This document shows positions 7,836 through 15,570 of a DNA stretch of 30,530 nucleotides, piece after piece. The DNA is from CAMBRQ01 sp945870325 (GTDB taxonomy: Bacteria > Bacillota > Clostridia > Lachnospirales > Lachnospiraceae), in assembly GCF_050313795.1 (NCBI RefSeq), contig NZ_JBNPMC010000042.1, positions 1 through 30,530 of the forward strand, in the 5' to 3' direction. The position numbers and the translations under genes were made by a program. Each line of letters opens with the position of its first letter. The stretch's first letter is position 1. Under the pieces are notes generated by a model. It was not told the DNA's origin and did no database searches. It worked only from the letters and a program-made list of their open reading frames with translations.

Positions 7836-9608
7836 ATGAAATTAGATAACATGTTTAAAAAGACCAGACTTGCTTCTGGAAGAAAAGGCTATATATCCAT
7901 AAGTCCTTCTAAGCCGGAAGTACCGGAAGGTCTTCTTCGCAAATGTAACAAATGCGGTGGAGCGATCATTACGGAAGAGGTAAAAAACAACTACTATATC
8001 TGCCCGAAATGCGGAGGATATTTCCGCGTACATGCATACCGTCGTGTTGAGATGGTAGCGGATGAAGGTACGTTTGAAGAGTGGGATCAAGGGCTTGCGA
8101 CTATCAATCCGCTGGAATATAAAGGATATGAAGAGAAACTGCAGACACTTCGGGAGAAGACAGGACTGGAAGAGGCGGTCATTACCGGAAAGGCATGTAT
8201 CGATGGGACAGAAGTGGTCTTAGGCGTATGTGACGGTCGTTTCCTGATGGCAAGCATGGGCGAAGTGGTAGGCGAGAAGATCACAAGAGCCGTTGAACGG
8301 GCAACCAAAGAGAAACTCCCGGTTATCATATTCGCCTGTTCCGGCGGTGCAAGGATGCAGGAAGGAATCGTATCTCTTATGCAGATGGCGAAGACCTCTG
8401 CAGCTTTAAAACGCCATAGTGATGCAGGGCTTCTCTATATCAGTGTTCTGACTGACCCGACTACAGGAGGAGTGACGGCGAGTTTTGCAATGCTTGGAGA
8501 CGTGATTCTGGCAGAGCCGAAAGCACTGATTGGATTCGCAGGACCAAGGGTTATTGAACAGACCATCGGTCAGAAACTGCCGAAAGGTTTCCAACGTTCA
8601 GAATTCCTTCTGGAACATGGATTCCTTGATGGAATTGTAGAACGTCCGCAGTTAAAAGAGACATTATCTCAGATTCTGCTGCTGCATGAGAAGGCTGACA
8701 GAGAAGCAATCGAAGAAGCAATCGAAGAAGCAATCGAAGAAGCAATCCGAACATCAGAAGATTCAGAAAAAACGGAAGTCCAATCTGAGTCCGCAGGCAG
8801 CAAAGAGCCCGGAGTTCACAACAGATTAGCCGAAGCCTGGGACCGCGTGCAGTTATCAAGGATGAATGACCGTCCGGTAGGCAGTGATTACATCCGAACG
8901 CTATTTACAGATTTCATAGAATTCCACGGGGACAGATGTTTTGCAGATGATAAAGCGATTATCGGCGGTGTCGCTAGATTCCATAGTATGCCGGTAACAG
9001 TGATTGCACAGGCAAAAGGAACGAATACCAAGGAGAATATCGAGAGGAACTTCGGCATGCCATCGCCTGACGGCTACCGCAAAGCATTAAGGCTGATGAA
9101 GCAGGCTGAGAAATACAACCGACCGGTCATATGTCTGGTGGATACGCCGGGAGCGTTCTGTGGATTAGAAGCAGAGGAGCGGGGACAGGGCGAAGCCATT
9201 GCCAGAAATATCTATGAGATGTCGGGACTAAAGGTTCCGGTGCTGTCCATTGTTATCGGGGAAGGTGGCAGCGGCGGTGCTCTTGCAATGGCGACAGCGG
9301 ATGAAGTATGGATGCTTGAGAATTCCATCTATTCTATCTTGTCGCCGGAAGGTTTTGCCAGTATTCTCTGGAAAGACAGCACAAGAGCCAGGGAAGCGGC
9401 AAGTGTAATGAAACTGACCGCAAGCGACCTTAAGCATATGGGGATTGTGGAGAAGGTATTTCCGGAGCCGTCCCATTATACGGTGCAGAATCTGAAGGAA
9501 GTAACCTATGCTTTGGAAAATGAAATGGAAAGATTTTTGATTCATTACGGGCGGATGTCTGTGGAAGAACGTTTGGAACACAGATATGACAGATTCCGTA
9601 AGATGTAG
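7836..9608 (+). CDS. accDA: Fused acetyl-CoA carboxylase carboxyltransferase (AccD-AccA)
   Basis: A 590-residue single chain joins both carboxyltransferase subunits that are separate proteins in E. coli. Residues 1-285 are AccD: a four-cysteine zinc ribbon (Cys37, Cys40, Cys56, Cys59) and the crotonase-fold CSGGARMQEG at 168-177. Residues 286-328 form an acidic linker containing EAIE repeats. Residues 329-590 are AccA, with DTPGA at 436-440 and IGEGGSGGALA near 474-484; the usual AccA N-terminal helix region is shortened. It transfers the carboxyl group from carboxybiotin-AccB to acetyl-CoA. The start has GAAAGGTGA upstream. I see no stop or frameshift in the linker, so the fusion looks genuine. 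Confidence 0.96.
   Translation: MKLDNMFKKTRLASGRKGYISISPSKPEVPEGLLRKCNKCGGAIITEEVKNNYYICPKCGGYFRVHAYRRVEMVADEGTFEEWDQGLATINPLEYKGYEEKLQTLREKTGLEEAVITGKACIDGTEVVLGVCDGRFLMASMGEVVGEKITRAVERATKEKLPVIIFACSGGARMQEGIVSLMQMAKTSAALKRHSDAGLLYISVLTDPTTGGVTASFAMLGDVILAEPKALIGFAGPRVIEQTIGQKLPKGFQRSEFLLEHGFLDGIVERPQLKETLSQILLLHEKADREAIEEAIEEAIEEAIRTSEDSEKTEVQSESAGSKEPGVHNRLAEAWDRVQLSRMNDRPVGSDYIRTLFTDFIEFHGDRCFADDKAIIGGVARFHSMPVTVIAQAKGTNTKENIERNFGMPSPDGYRKALRLMKQAEKYNRPVICLVDTPGAFCGLEAEERGQGEAIARNIYEMSGLKVPVLSIVIGEGGSGGALAMATADEVWMLENSIYSILSPEGFASILWKDSTRAREAASVMKLTASDLKHMGIVEKVFPEPSHYTVQNLKEVTYALENEMERFLIHYGRMSVEERLEHRYDRFRKM
8703..8750 (+). repeat. 12-bp tandem repeat in the AccD-AccA linker
   Basis: The unit GAAGCAATCGAA occurs three times perfectly (8703-8738) and a fourth time with changes at the end (8739-8750). 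It encodes the acidic helical run EAIE at residues 290-304. Because the unit is a multiple of three bases, copy-number change by slippage would only lengthen or shorten the linker. Confidence 0.9.
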
Positions 9609-9618
9609 GAGAATATAT

Positions 9619-10686
9619 ATGAATGTAAAACCATTAAAAATGGGCAACATGGAAGCAGCAATTCCGGTCATACAAGGCGGAATGGGTATCGGAATCAGCC
9701 TTGGCAGTCTTGCGGGCGCAGTTGCAAAAGAGGGCGGCATAGGGATCATCTCTGCCGCCCAGATTGGTTTCTTAGAGCCTGATTTTGATAGGAATACGAA
9801 GCAGGCGAATCTAAGAGCCATAAAAAAAGAATATCTGAAAGCGAGAGCCATTGCGCTGGATGGAATCATCGGGTTCAATATCATGGTAGCAATGCGGGAC
9901 TATGAGGAGTATGTACGTGCGGCGATTGATGCTGGAGCGGATATTATCATATCGGGTGCAGGGCTTCCGATGGAATTGCCGAAGATTGCAGAGGGGGCAG
10001 AGGTAAAACTTGCGCCGATTGTCTCTACGGATAAATCTGCGAGAGTCATATTAAAGTACTGGGATAAAAAATATCACAGAATGCCGGATCTGCTCGTTAT
10101 CGAAGGACCGAATGCCGGAGGACATCTTGGTTTTACACAAGAGCAGTTACAGACATACAATCAGGAAGTGTATGATCAGGAAGTTAGAAGAATTCTAGGT
10201 ACAGTTAGAAAGTACGAAGAACTTTATCTGTGCAAGATCCCCGTAGCACTTGCGGGTGGAATTGAGAATCAGACACAGGCAAGGCACGCATTTTCCCTGG
10301 GAGTAGATGCGATACAGGTGGCAACCAGATTCGTGACGACCGAAGAATGTGATGCGGATATCCGTTACAAGGAGGCTTACCTTCGGGCACATGAAGACGA
10401 CATCGTGATTGTGAAAAGCCCGGTAGGGATGCCAGGGCGTGCAATTCTGAATCCGTTTATGAAAAGGGTCATGAATGGTGAACAGATACCGCACAGCCCT
10501 TGCCACCGATGCCTTCAAAAGTGTAATCCGAAAGAAATTCCCTATTGTATCACCGATGCGCTGATTCATGCGGCGAAGGGCGAAGTTGATGAGGCGCTGC
10601 TATTTTGCGGAGCCTATGCATATAAAGCAGATCATCTGGAAACGGTGAAAGAAGTTATTGATTCTCTGATACCAGAGAGGGTATAA
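9619..10686 (+). CDS. FabK/nitronate monooxygenase-family flavoprotein
   Basis: A 355-residue FMN-binding TIM-barrel protein distantly like FabK. It has PVIQGGMGIGIS at 16-27, ISGAGLP near 111-117, NAGGHLGF with His169 and LAGGIENQTQA at 211-221. It differs from the real FabK (1415-2353) by being longer and by a C-terminal cysteine cluster: Cys295, Cys298, Cys302 and Cys310. The ATG at 9619 is favoured by TAGGAGA 7 bases upstream, overlapping the accDA stop; an upstream in-frame start inside accDA is unlikely. Position suggests a lipid role (alternative enoyl reductase or a detoxifying nitronate/quinone oxidase), but the substrate cannot be deduced. A metal or disulfide role for the cysteines is only a possibility. 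Confidence 0.85.
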   Translation: MNVKPLKMGNMEAAIPVIQGGMGIGISLGSLAGAVAKEGGIGIISAAQIGFLEPDFDRNTKQANLRAIKKEYLKARAIALDGIIGFNIMVAMRDYEEYVRAAIDAGADIIISGAGLPMELPKIAEGAEVKLAPIVSTDKSARVILKYWDKKYHRMPDLLVIEGPNAGGHLGFTQEQLQTYNQEVYDQEVRRILGTVRKYEELYLCKIPVALAGGIENQTQARHAFSLGVDAIQVATRFVTTEECDADIRYKEAYLRAHEDDIVIVKSPVGMPGRAILNPFMKRVMNGEQIPHSPCHRCLQKCNPKEIPYCITDALIHAAKGEVDEALLFCGAYAYKADHLETVKEVIDSLIPERV

Positions 10687-10705
10687 TAGATATCAGAGGA
10701 TATCT
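10658..10705 (+). promoter_or_regulatory. Possible internal promoter and palindrome before marR
   Basis: TTGATT at 10658-10663 and TATAAT at 10682-10687 are 18 bp apart; the -10 overlaps the stop of the preceding gene. Immediately after it lies a perfect inverted repeat, AGATATC (10688-10694), AGAG, GATATCT (10699-10705). This could be a regulated promoter for the MarR gene; the half-sites are not the FabT type, so the regulator is unknown. Confidence 0.45.
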
Positions 10706-10767
10706 GGATGAGGACAGCAAGATAATAGCAGTCATAGGAGAGCAGCCAGACGAAGGGGAAACATGCA

Positions 10768-11226
10768 ATGGAAGATGCATATATAACAATCAATAATATT
10801 CTGGTGAACCTGATCAATGAGATCTGGGAACTGGAAGAGAAAGCCATTATTACGGAGGAGTTCAAGGATCTCACGAATAATGATATGCATGTGATCGAAG
10901 CAGTAGGATTAGGTGACGGAAGGAATATGTCTTCGATTGCCAAAAAATTAAATATTACAGTCGGCTCCCTTACGACGGCTATGAACAGCCTGGTGAATAA
11001 GAAGTATGTCGAGCGCCGCAGAAGCGAAGAAGACCGCAGAGTGGTATATGTGAAATTGACTACGAAGGGGATCAAAGCCTATAAGCATCACGAAGATTAT
11101 CACAGGCAGATGACACAGGCGATACTGGATAAGCTGGACGAGACAGAGATACCGGTATTGGTGAAGACTTTAGATGCATTATCAGAGTTCTTTACCGGAT
11201 ATAGCGCGACAAGCGACAAGGTATAG
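10768..11226 (+). CDS. fabT: MarR-family regulator, FabT-like
   Basis: A 152-residue winged-helix protein with MarR layout: dimer helices at the ends, recognition helix-turn-helix around 54-75 (SSIAKKLNITVGSLTTAM) and wing 79-98 with RRRSEEDRRVVY. The phrase pattern NNDMHVIEAVG, LNITVGSLTTAMNSL and VERRRSEEDRRVVYVKLT closely resembles streptococcal FabT, the acyl-ACP-responsive repressor of fatty-acid synthesis genes. It lies at the 3' end of the cluster, whereas in streptococci fabT is near the start. The TTTGA-N3-TCAAA site at 39-51 is its probable target. Start supported by AAGGGG at 10753-10758. Other MarR functions cannot be excluded; the context makes fatty-acid control most likely. Confidence 0.8.
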   Translation: MEDAYITINNILVNLINEIWELEEKAIITEEFKDLTNNDMHVIEAVGLGDGRNMSSIAKKLNITVGSLTTAMNSLVNKKYVERRRSEEDRRVVYVKLTTKGIKAYKHHEDYHRQMTQAILDKLDETEIPVLVKTLDALSEFFTGYSATSDKV

Positions 11227-11247
11227 TGAGGAAAAGGAGTCATAACT

Positions 11248-11904
11248 ATGGTAAAAGGCGTGATATTTGATATGGACGGCTTGATGTTTGACACAGAGAG
11301 GCTTGCCTCCGTTTTCTGGAAACAGGCTGGGTATGGAGTAGGAGAGGATATTCCGGAGGAATTCCTGAATAGTTTTCGCGGTAAGAATGGGGAAGCGATC
11401 CGCGAGGCATTCCTGGGGCATTATGGTGCGAGGTTTGCATATGAGTATTGCAGAGATCTGAAGGTCAAACTGCATTACAAATATATAGAAGAAAAAGGTG
11501 TCCCAATTAAGAAAGGACTTATCGAATTGCTGGATTACCTGAAAGAGCATGGAATCCGTATGGCGGTAGCAACATCTACGGAGCGTAATCTGGCGAATAC
11601 GATGCTAAGGAAAGCAGGAGTCTATGAGTATTTTGATACATTTGCCTACGGAGATATGGTAAAGAGGAGCAAGCCTCACCCGGATATATTCCTGAAAGCG
11701 GCGGAAGAGATGCAGATCCCAATTGAGGAGTGCCTGGTGCTGGAAGACAGTGTTGCAGGCGTGAAGGCGGGAAAGGCATCCGGAGGTTATATTATTCATA
11801 TTCCGGATGTGGTGATCGTGCCGGAGAAGGTAAAAGAAGGGATTACGGCAGAGATGGAGAGTCTGCTTGACGTGATTGAGTGGATAAAAAAGATGAATTC
11901 TTAG
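11248..11904 (+). CDS. HAD-superfamily phosphatase (subfamily IA)
   Basis: A 218-residue haloacid dehalogenase-like hydrolase. Motif I is FDMDGLMFD with nucleophile Asp8 and acid/base Asp10, motif II is VATSTER (Ser110), motif III Lys142 in RSKPHPDIF, and motif IV Glu166-Asp167 in LEDSVAGVKAG. A small helical cap (about 15-85) places it with beta-phosphoglucomutase or phosphoglycolate-phosphatase-like members. The substrate is not predictable; the family often acts on sugar phosphates or damaged metabolites. It starts 21 bp after marR with an AAAAGGAG site and may be co-transcribed with it. Confidence 0.9.
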   Translation: MVKGVIFDMDGLMFDTERLASVFWKQAGYGVGEDIPEEFLNSFRGKNGEAIREAFLGHYGARFAYEYCRDLKVKLHYKYIEEKGVPIKKGLIELLDYLKEHGIRMAVATSTERNLANTMLRKAGVYEYFDTFAYGDMVKRSKPHPDIFLKAAEEMQIPIEECLVLEDSVAGVKAGKASGGYIIHIPDVVIVPEKVKEGITAEMESLLDVIEWIKKMNS

Positions 11905-11957
11905 CAGAAATGGCTTGTCAGGAGTGTGAGGCTTCTGACAGATAAGGAGGGAATGCC

Positions 11958-12683
11958 ATGTATGGAGAGGAAGTAAAAAAGTTACAGAGTATCATTGATG
12001 ACAGCAGCAATATCGTATTCTTTGGCGGGGCAGGAGTGTCCACCGAGAGTAATATCCCGGATTTTCGAAGTGCAGATGGTCTGTATCAGCAGAAGTATAA
12101 GTATTCCCCGGAACAGATTGTAAGCCATAGTTTCTTTGTGCGGAATACAGAAGCATTTTATGAATTCTATAAAGAGAAGATGATGTTCTTAGATGCTAGA
12201 CCGAATCCGGCACATCTGAAACTGGCTGAGTTAGAAGCGGCAGGAAAGTTGTCCGCTGTGATTACCCAGAACATTGATGGGCTTCATCAGGCAGCAGGAA
12301 GTAAGAATGTATTAGAACTGCATGGCAGCATTCACCGTAATTACTGCCAGAGATGCCATGAGTTCTACGACGCAGCTTATGTTAAGAATTCACAAGGAAT
12401 TCCAAGATGTTCCTGCGGCGGAACGATTAAGCCGGATGTGGTATTGTATGAGGAAGGATTGGATTCCTCCATCATCGAGAGAAGCATTCGGGCAATTAGT
12501 GAGGCGGATACACTGATTATCGGAGGAACTTCGCTGGTAGTATATCCGGCGGCAGGATTCATTGATTACTTCCGGGGGAAACATCTGGTGGTGATTAATA
12601 AGAGTCAGGCAGCCAGAGAAGTTGGAGCAGAACTTACTATCGCGGCACCAATCGGACAGGTAATGGAGCAGATTACAGTATAA
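11958..12683 (+). CDS. cobB: NAD-dependent protein deacylase (sirtuin, CobB type)
   Basis: A 241-residue Sir2 enzyme that removes acetyl or other acyl groups from lysine using NAD. GGAGVSTESNIPDFRS at 23-38 binds NAD, TQNIDGLH is at 103-110 and the catalytic base is His122 in ELHGS. The structural zinc is bound by Cys130, Cys133, Cys151 and Cys153 (the second pair is CSC, closer together than the common CxxC). The overall pattern resembles the Thermotoga maritima class U sirtuin, not the SirTM ADP-ribosyl-transferring group. The ribosome site is AAGGAGG. A hairpin of the palindromic repeat immediately follows and may stop transcription. Targets are unknown. Confidence 0.93.
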   Translation: MYGEEVKKLQSIIDDSSNIVFFGGAGVSTESNIPDFRSADGLYQQKYKYSPEQIVSHSFFVRNTEAFYEFYKEKMMFLDARPNPAHLKLAELEAAGKLSAVITQNIDGLHQAAGSKNVLELHGSIHRNYCQRCHEFYDAAYVKNSQGIPRCSCGGTIKPDVVLYEEGLDSSIIERSIRAISEADTLIIGGTSLVVYPAAGFIDYFRGKHLVVINKSQAAREVGAELTIAAPIGQVMEQITV

Positions 12684-12687
12684 GGAG

Positions 12688-12770
12688 GGGACGGGGGTTT
12701 TTTCAATTTCCCCCGTCCCAAATTAATTTTGGGGTGTCCCTTTTTCAATTAGGGGTGTCCCCTTTTTACA
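12688..12770. repeat. Palindromic repeat array, copy A (between cobB and hydF)
   Basis: A 10-bp perfect stem, GGGACGGGGG at 12688-12697 with its complement at 12710-12719, encloses a 12-base loop. Two GGGGTGTCCC units follow (12731-12740 and about 12752-12762), each with a run of Ts after it. The 32-bp core is identical, in inverted orientation, to 14060-14091. The array lies at the convergent ends of cobB and hydF and touches the hydF stop codon (12766-12768). It probably serves as a two-way terminator and looks like a REP/MITE-type element; no transposase is present. Confidence 0.8.
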
Positions 12771-13995
12771 ATGAGGGGAATATCTCGATGCTGCGTTCTA
12801 ATATTCCTTTCATATAAGCGATGGCAGTGCCGTAATTGGTCATCGGCACTCCTGCATCCTCAGCGCACTTCAGTCGGTATTTCATCTCGCGTTCATTCAG
12901 CGTACAGCCGCCACAGTGTATAATTAACTTATATTTCTTAAGATCCATAGGGAACTCCGTACCACTGGTAAATTCAAAATTCAATGATTTACCAGTATGT
13001 TTCCGAATCCAGTTTGGCAGTTTTACTGTGCCGATATCTTCACATTGACGATGATGGGTGCAGCCTTCGGATATCAGTATGGTATCGCCATCTTCCAGAG
13101 AATCCAGGGCTTTCGCTCCATTTACCACAGATTTTAGATTCCCTTTATATCTTGCAAATAGAATCGAGAACGAGGTAAGGGCGATATCTTGCGGAACATC
13201 AGCCGCCACCTGTTCAAAAGCCTGGCTGTCGGTAATAACAAGTGAGGGCTTCTTTCCAATAGATGCCAGGGTTGCTTTTAATTCTGTGTTGCGTGTGACA
13301 ACAGAGATTGCGCCTGCTTCCAGAATATCACGGATAGTTTGCTGCTGTGGAAGAATCAGTCGTCCTTTTGGTGCGGCTTTGTCAATTGGGATGACCAGGA
13401 CTACGAAATCAGACGGCTGAATCAAATCACCCACGATTCGAAGCCTCGTATCCTCAGTCGGGACGAGGGTGGCAATGAATTCTTTTAGTTCATGGATATT
13501 TGTATGATCGGTAGCGCTGACCCATATGATGTTGTCTGTTGAGAGGCTTTCGGAACTACTGCCGGTGTTGCTGCATAGGGCGGAATCCATGTTTTTGTCA
13601 GCCAGATCAGCCTTATTCATAACGATTACATAGGGAATGGACTTTGCTTTAATGCGATTCAGGATGGCATGATCTTCCTTTGTCATGCCTACGATGCCGT
13701 CTACAACCAGAAGCGCAATATCCGTTTTATTCAGTATTTGATAGGCTTTTTGAATACGCAGCGCGCCAAGATCACCTTCATCGTCAAGTCCGGGGGTGTC
13801 AATCATAACAACCGGACCAAGTGGAAGAAGTTCCATAGCCTTTAGTACCGGATCGGTGGTAGTTCCTTTCACGTCCGATACGATTGCAAGGCTCTGCCCG
13901 GTCAGGGCATTAATGACACTGGACTTTCCAGCGTTACGTTTTCCGAAGATTCCAATGTGTACACGTTCAGCAGATGGGGTATTGTTTAAACTCAT
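12766..13995 (-). CDS. hydF: [FeFe]-hydrogenase maturation GTPase HydF
   Basis: This 409-residue protein is the scaffold on which the 2Fe subcluster of the hydrogenase H-cluster is assembled before transfer to HydA. The N-terminal GTPase domain has GKRNAGKSS (18-26), GTTT (44-47), DTPG (66-69) and NKAD (127-130). The C-terminal iron-sulfur domain has Cys312 and His314 (CTH) and HCGGC with Cys361 and Cys364, the conserved CxH...HCxxC set. It is the last gene of the leftward hydE-hydG-hydF operon, with an AGGAGG ribosome site. Both sides are occupied by inverted copies of a palindromic repeat, so its expression may be partly uncoupled from hydG. Confidence 0.96.
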   Translation of the reverse strand: MSLNNTPSAERVHIGIFGKRNAGKSSVINALTGQSLAIVSDVKGTTTDPVLKAMELLPLGPVVMIDTPGLDDEGDLGALRIQKAYQILNKTDIALLVVDGIVGMTKEDHAILNRIKAKSIPYVIVMNKADLADKNMDSALCSNTGSSSESLSTDNIIWVSATDHTNIHELKEFIATLVPTEDTRLRIVGDLIQPSDFVVLVIPIDKAAPKGRLILPQQQTIRDILEAGAISVVTRNTELKATLASIGKKPSLVITDSQAFEQVAADVPQDIALTSFSILFARYKGNLKSVVNGAKALDSLEDGDTILISEGCTHHRQCEDIGTVKLPNWIRKHTGKSLNFEFTSGTEFPMDLKKYKLIIHCGGCTLNEREMKYRLKCAEDAGVPMTNYGTAIAYMKGILERSIEIFPSL

Positions 13996-14012
13996 ATTAG
14001 ACCTCCTTAGTC

Positions 14013-14054
14013 AAAAAGGGACAGGGTAATTTCAAAAAGGGACAGGGCAAATTC
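14013..14054. repeat. 21-bp tandem repeat upstream of hydF
   Basis: Two units of 21 bp, each beginning AAAAAGGGACAGGG (14013-14033 and 14034-14054), match at 19 of 21 positions. They lie between the hydF ribosome site and the palindromic repeat copy B, and resemble the GGGTGTCCC/TTTTT units of copy A read on the other strand. Only two units and no spacers are present, so this is not a CRISPR. Confidence 0.85.
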
Positions 14055-14097
14055 AATTGGGGACGGGGGAAATTGAAAAAACCCCCGTCCCCAATTG
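14054..14097. repeat. Palindromic repeat, copy B (between hydG and hydF)
   Basis: A 16-bp perfect stem (14054-14069 with 14082-14097) carries GGGGACGGGGG and CCCCCGTCCCC around a 12-base A-rich loop. The inner 32 bp (14060-14091) equal copy A exactly when read on the opposite strand. It starts 2 bp beyond the hydG stop codon, so this strong hairpin lies inside the hydEGF transcript. It may protect the hydE-hydG mRNA end or reduce read-through into hydF. Confidence 0.85.
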
Positions 14098-14099
14098 GT

Positions 14100-15521
14100 T
14101 TAGAATCGGAAATCCCTCCGGTTATTCTCGCGGATCAACTTCAGATTCTCCAGCACAACTGCCCGTGCCTTTTCATTCGGCACGTTCAGCACTTCTTTAT
14201 CGATCAGTTTATCGCCAAGTGCCTTCGTAGCAGGTGACGCATAATCCATCAGGTACTCTTCCAATGTCATCAGTGCATTCGGATGGCAGCAGTTCTGGAT
14301 CTGGCCGCTCTTGCACAGGGACATGAATCTGTCGCCTGTTCTGCCTTCGCGGTAACATGCGGTACAGAAACTTGGAATATAATCCATCTCCATCAGCCAA
14401 TGTACTACTTCGTCCAGAGTACGATTGTCGATAACGTCGAACTGTTCGGATTTCTCATCTTCCGGTTCCGGCTCGCAGTATCCGCCGACGCTTGTTCTGG
14501 AACCTCCACTGATCTGGGAGATGCCAAGATGCAGTACACGCTCACGAACTTTCTGGCTCTCACGGGTAGAGATAATCATGCCGGTATAAGGTACGGCGAT
14601 TCGGATACAGGCTACGATCTTAGCAAACGTGTCATCATCGATTCCGTTGGTAAATGAACTTGCATCGATATCGTCCGCATTACGAAGCCGTGGTACGCTG
14701 ATGGTATGCGGACCAACACCGAAAGCAGCCTCCAGATGTTCTGCGTGCATCAGAAGTCCTGCGAATTCATAACGGTATTTGTCCAGACCAAAGAGAACGC
14801 CGACACCGACATCATCTACGCCGCCTTCCATTGCACGATCCATTGCTTCTGTATGGTAATCATAGTCATGCTTTGGTCCTGTTGGATGCAACTGCAGGTA
14901 ACTTTCTTTGTGGTAAGTCTCCTGGAACAGGATGTAAGTACCGATTCCTGCTTCTTTTAACAGACGGTAATTGTCCACAGTTGTAGCGGCAATATTAATA
15001 TTGACACGGCGGATAGCGCCATTTTTATGCTTGATATTGTAAATGGTGTTGATAGAATCCAGATAATAGTCCATGGTATTATGAACCGGATCTTCGCCAG
15101 CCTCCAGAGCAAGACGTTTGTGTCCCATATCCTGAAGTGCGATAACCTCACGCTTAATCTCTTCCTGACTCAGTTTCTTACGGGCAATGTGTTTATTCTT
15201 CATGTGATATGGACAGTAAGTACATCCATTAATACAGTAGTTGGACAGATATAATGGCGCGAAAAGCACGATACGGTTTCCGTAGAAATCTTTCTTGATC
15301 TGCTCTGCCAGTTTGAAGATCTTCTGATTCATCTCTTCATCCTCACAGGCAAGGAGCACAGAAGCCTCACGGTGAGACAATCCCTTGCGAAGTGCAGCCT
15401 TTTCAATTAAGGATTCGATCAGTGGCAGATTATTCTTATTCTCATCCGCATAAGCGAGTGTTTCCAGAATCTCCTCATGATTAATAAAGTCCTCAGCATG
15501 TTTTGAATTTACATCATACAT
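14100..15521 (-). CDS. hydG: [FeFe]-hydrogenase maturase HydG (tyrosine lyase)
   Basis: A 473-residue radical-SAM enzyme that cleaves tyrosine to make the CO and CN ligands of the H-cluster. The radical-SAM cluster is bound by Cys96, Cys100 and Cys103 in CINGCTYCPY. The C-terminal auxiliary cluster motif CxxC-x22-C is met by Cys386, Cys389 and Cys412; this second site distinguishes HydG from the related ThiH. Length is typical (about 470). A strong AAGGAGG site precedes the start, 49 bp after hydE. It sits between hydE and hydF in one leftward operon, and a palindromic repeat begins just past its stop. Confidence 0.97.
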   Translation of the reverse strand: MYDVNSKHAEDFINHEEILETLAYADENKNNLPLIESLIEKAALRKGLSHREASVLLACEDEEMNQKIFKLAEQIKKDFYGNRIVLFAPLYLSNYCINGCTYCPYHMKNKHIARKKLSQEEIKREVIALQDMGHKRLALEAGEDPVHNTMDYYLDSINTIYNIKHKNGAIRRVNINIAATTVDNYRLLKEAGIGTYILFQETYHKESYLQLHPTGPKHDYDYHTEAMDRAMEGGVDDVGVGVLFGLDKYRYEFAGLLMHAEHLEAAFGVGPHTISVPRLRNADDIDASSFTNGIDDDTFAKIVACIRIAVPYTGMIISTRESQKVRERVLHLGISQISGGSRTSVGGYCEPEPEDEKSEQFDVIDNRTLDEVVHWLMEMDYIPSFCTACYREGRTGDRFMSLCKSGQIQNCCHPNALMTLEEYLMDYASPATKALGDKLIDKEVLNVPNEKARAVVLENLKLIRENNRRDFRF

Positions 15522-15570
15522 AATAGTTCCTCCTTATATTTCCTTTGTATGTATTATTATTTAAAATATT

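Noticed and set aside
9228..9884. A 218-codon open frame on the minus strand across the accDA end and the FabK-like gene
   Set aside because: It is antisense to two well-supported genes, has no ribosome site, and its translation shows no domain pattern; it is a codon-bias shadow.
11958..12683. SirTM-type ADP-ribosyl-transferring sirtuin paired with the macrodomain gene
   Set aside because: The sequence resembles the Thermotoga class U deacylase and is 5 kb from the macrodomain gene; the lipoyl-carrier partners are absent.
14013..14097. CRISPR-like short repeats
   Set aside because: Only two 21-bp units directly abutting each other plus a palindrome; no spacers and no cas genes.
12688..14097. 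An insertion sequence carrying hydF between terminal inverted repeats
   Set aside because: No transposase, no target-site duplication that I can see, and hydF belongs to the conserved hydEGF operon; kept only as repeat elements of unknown mobility.
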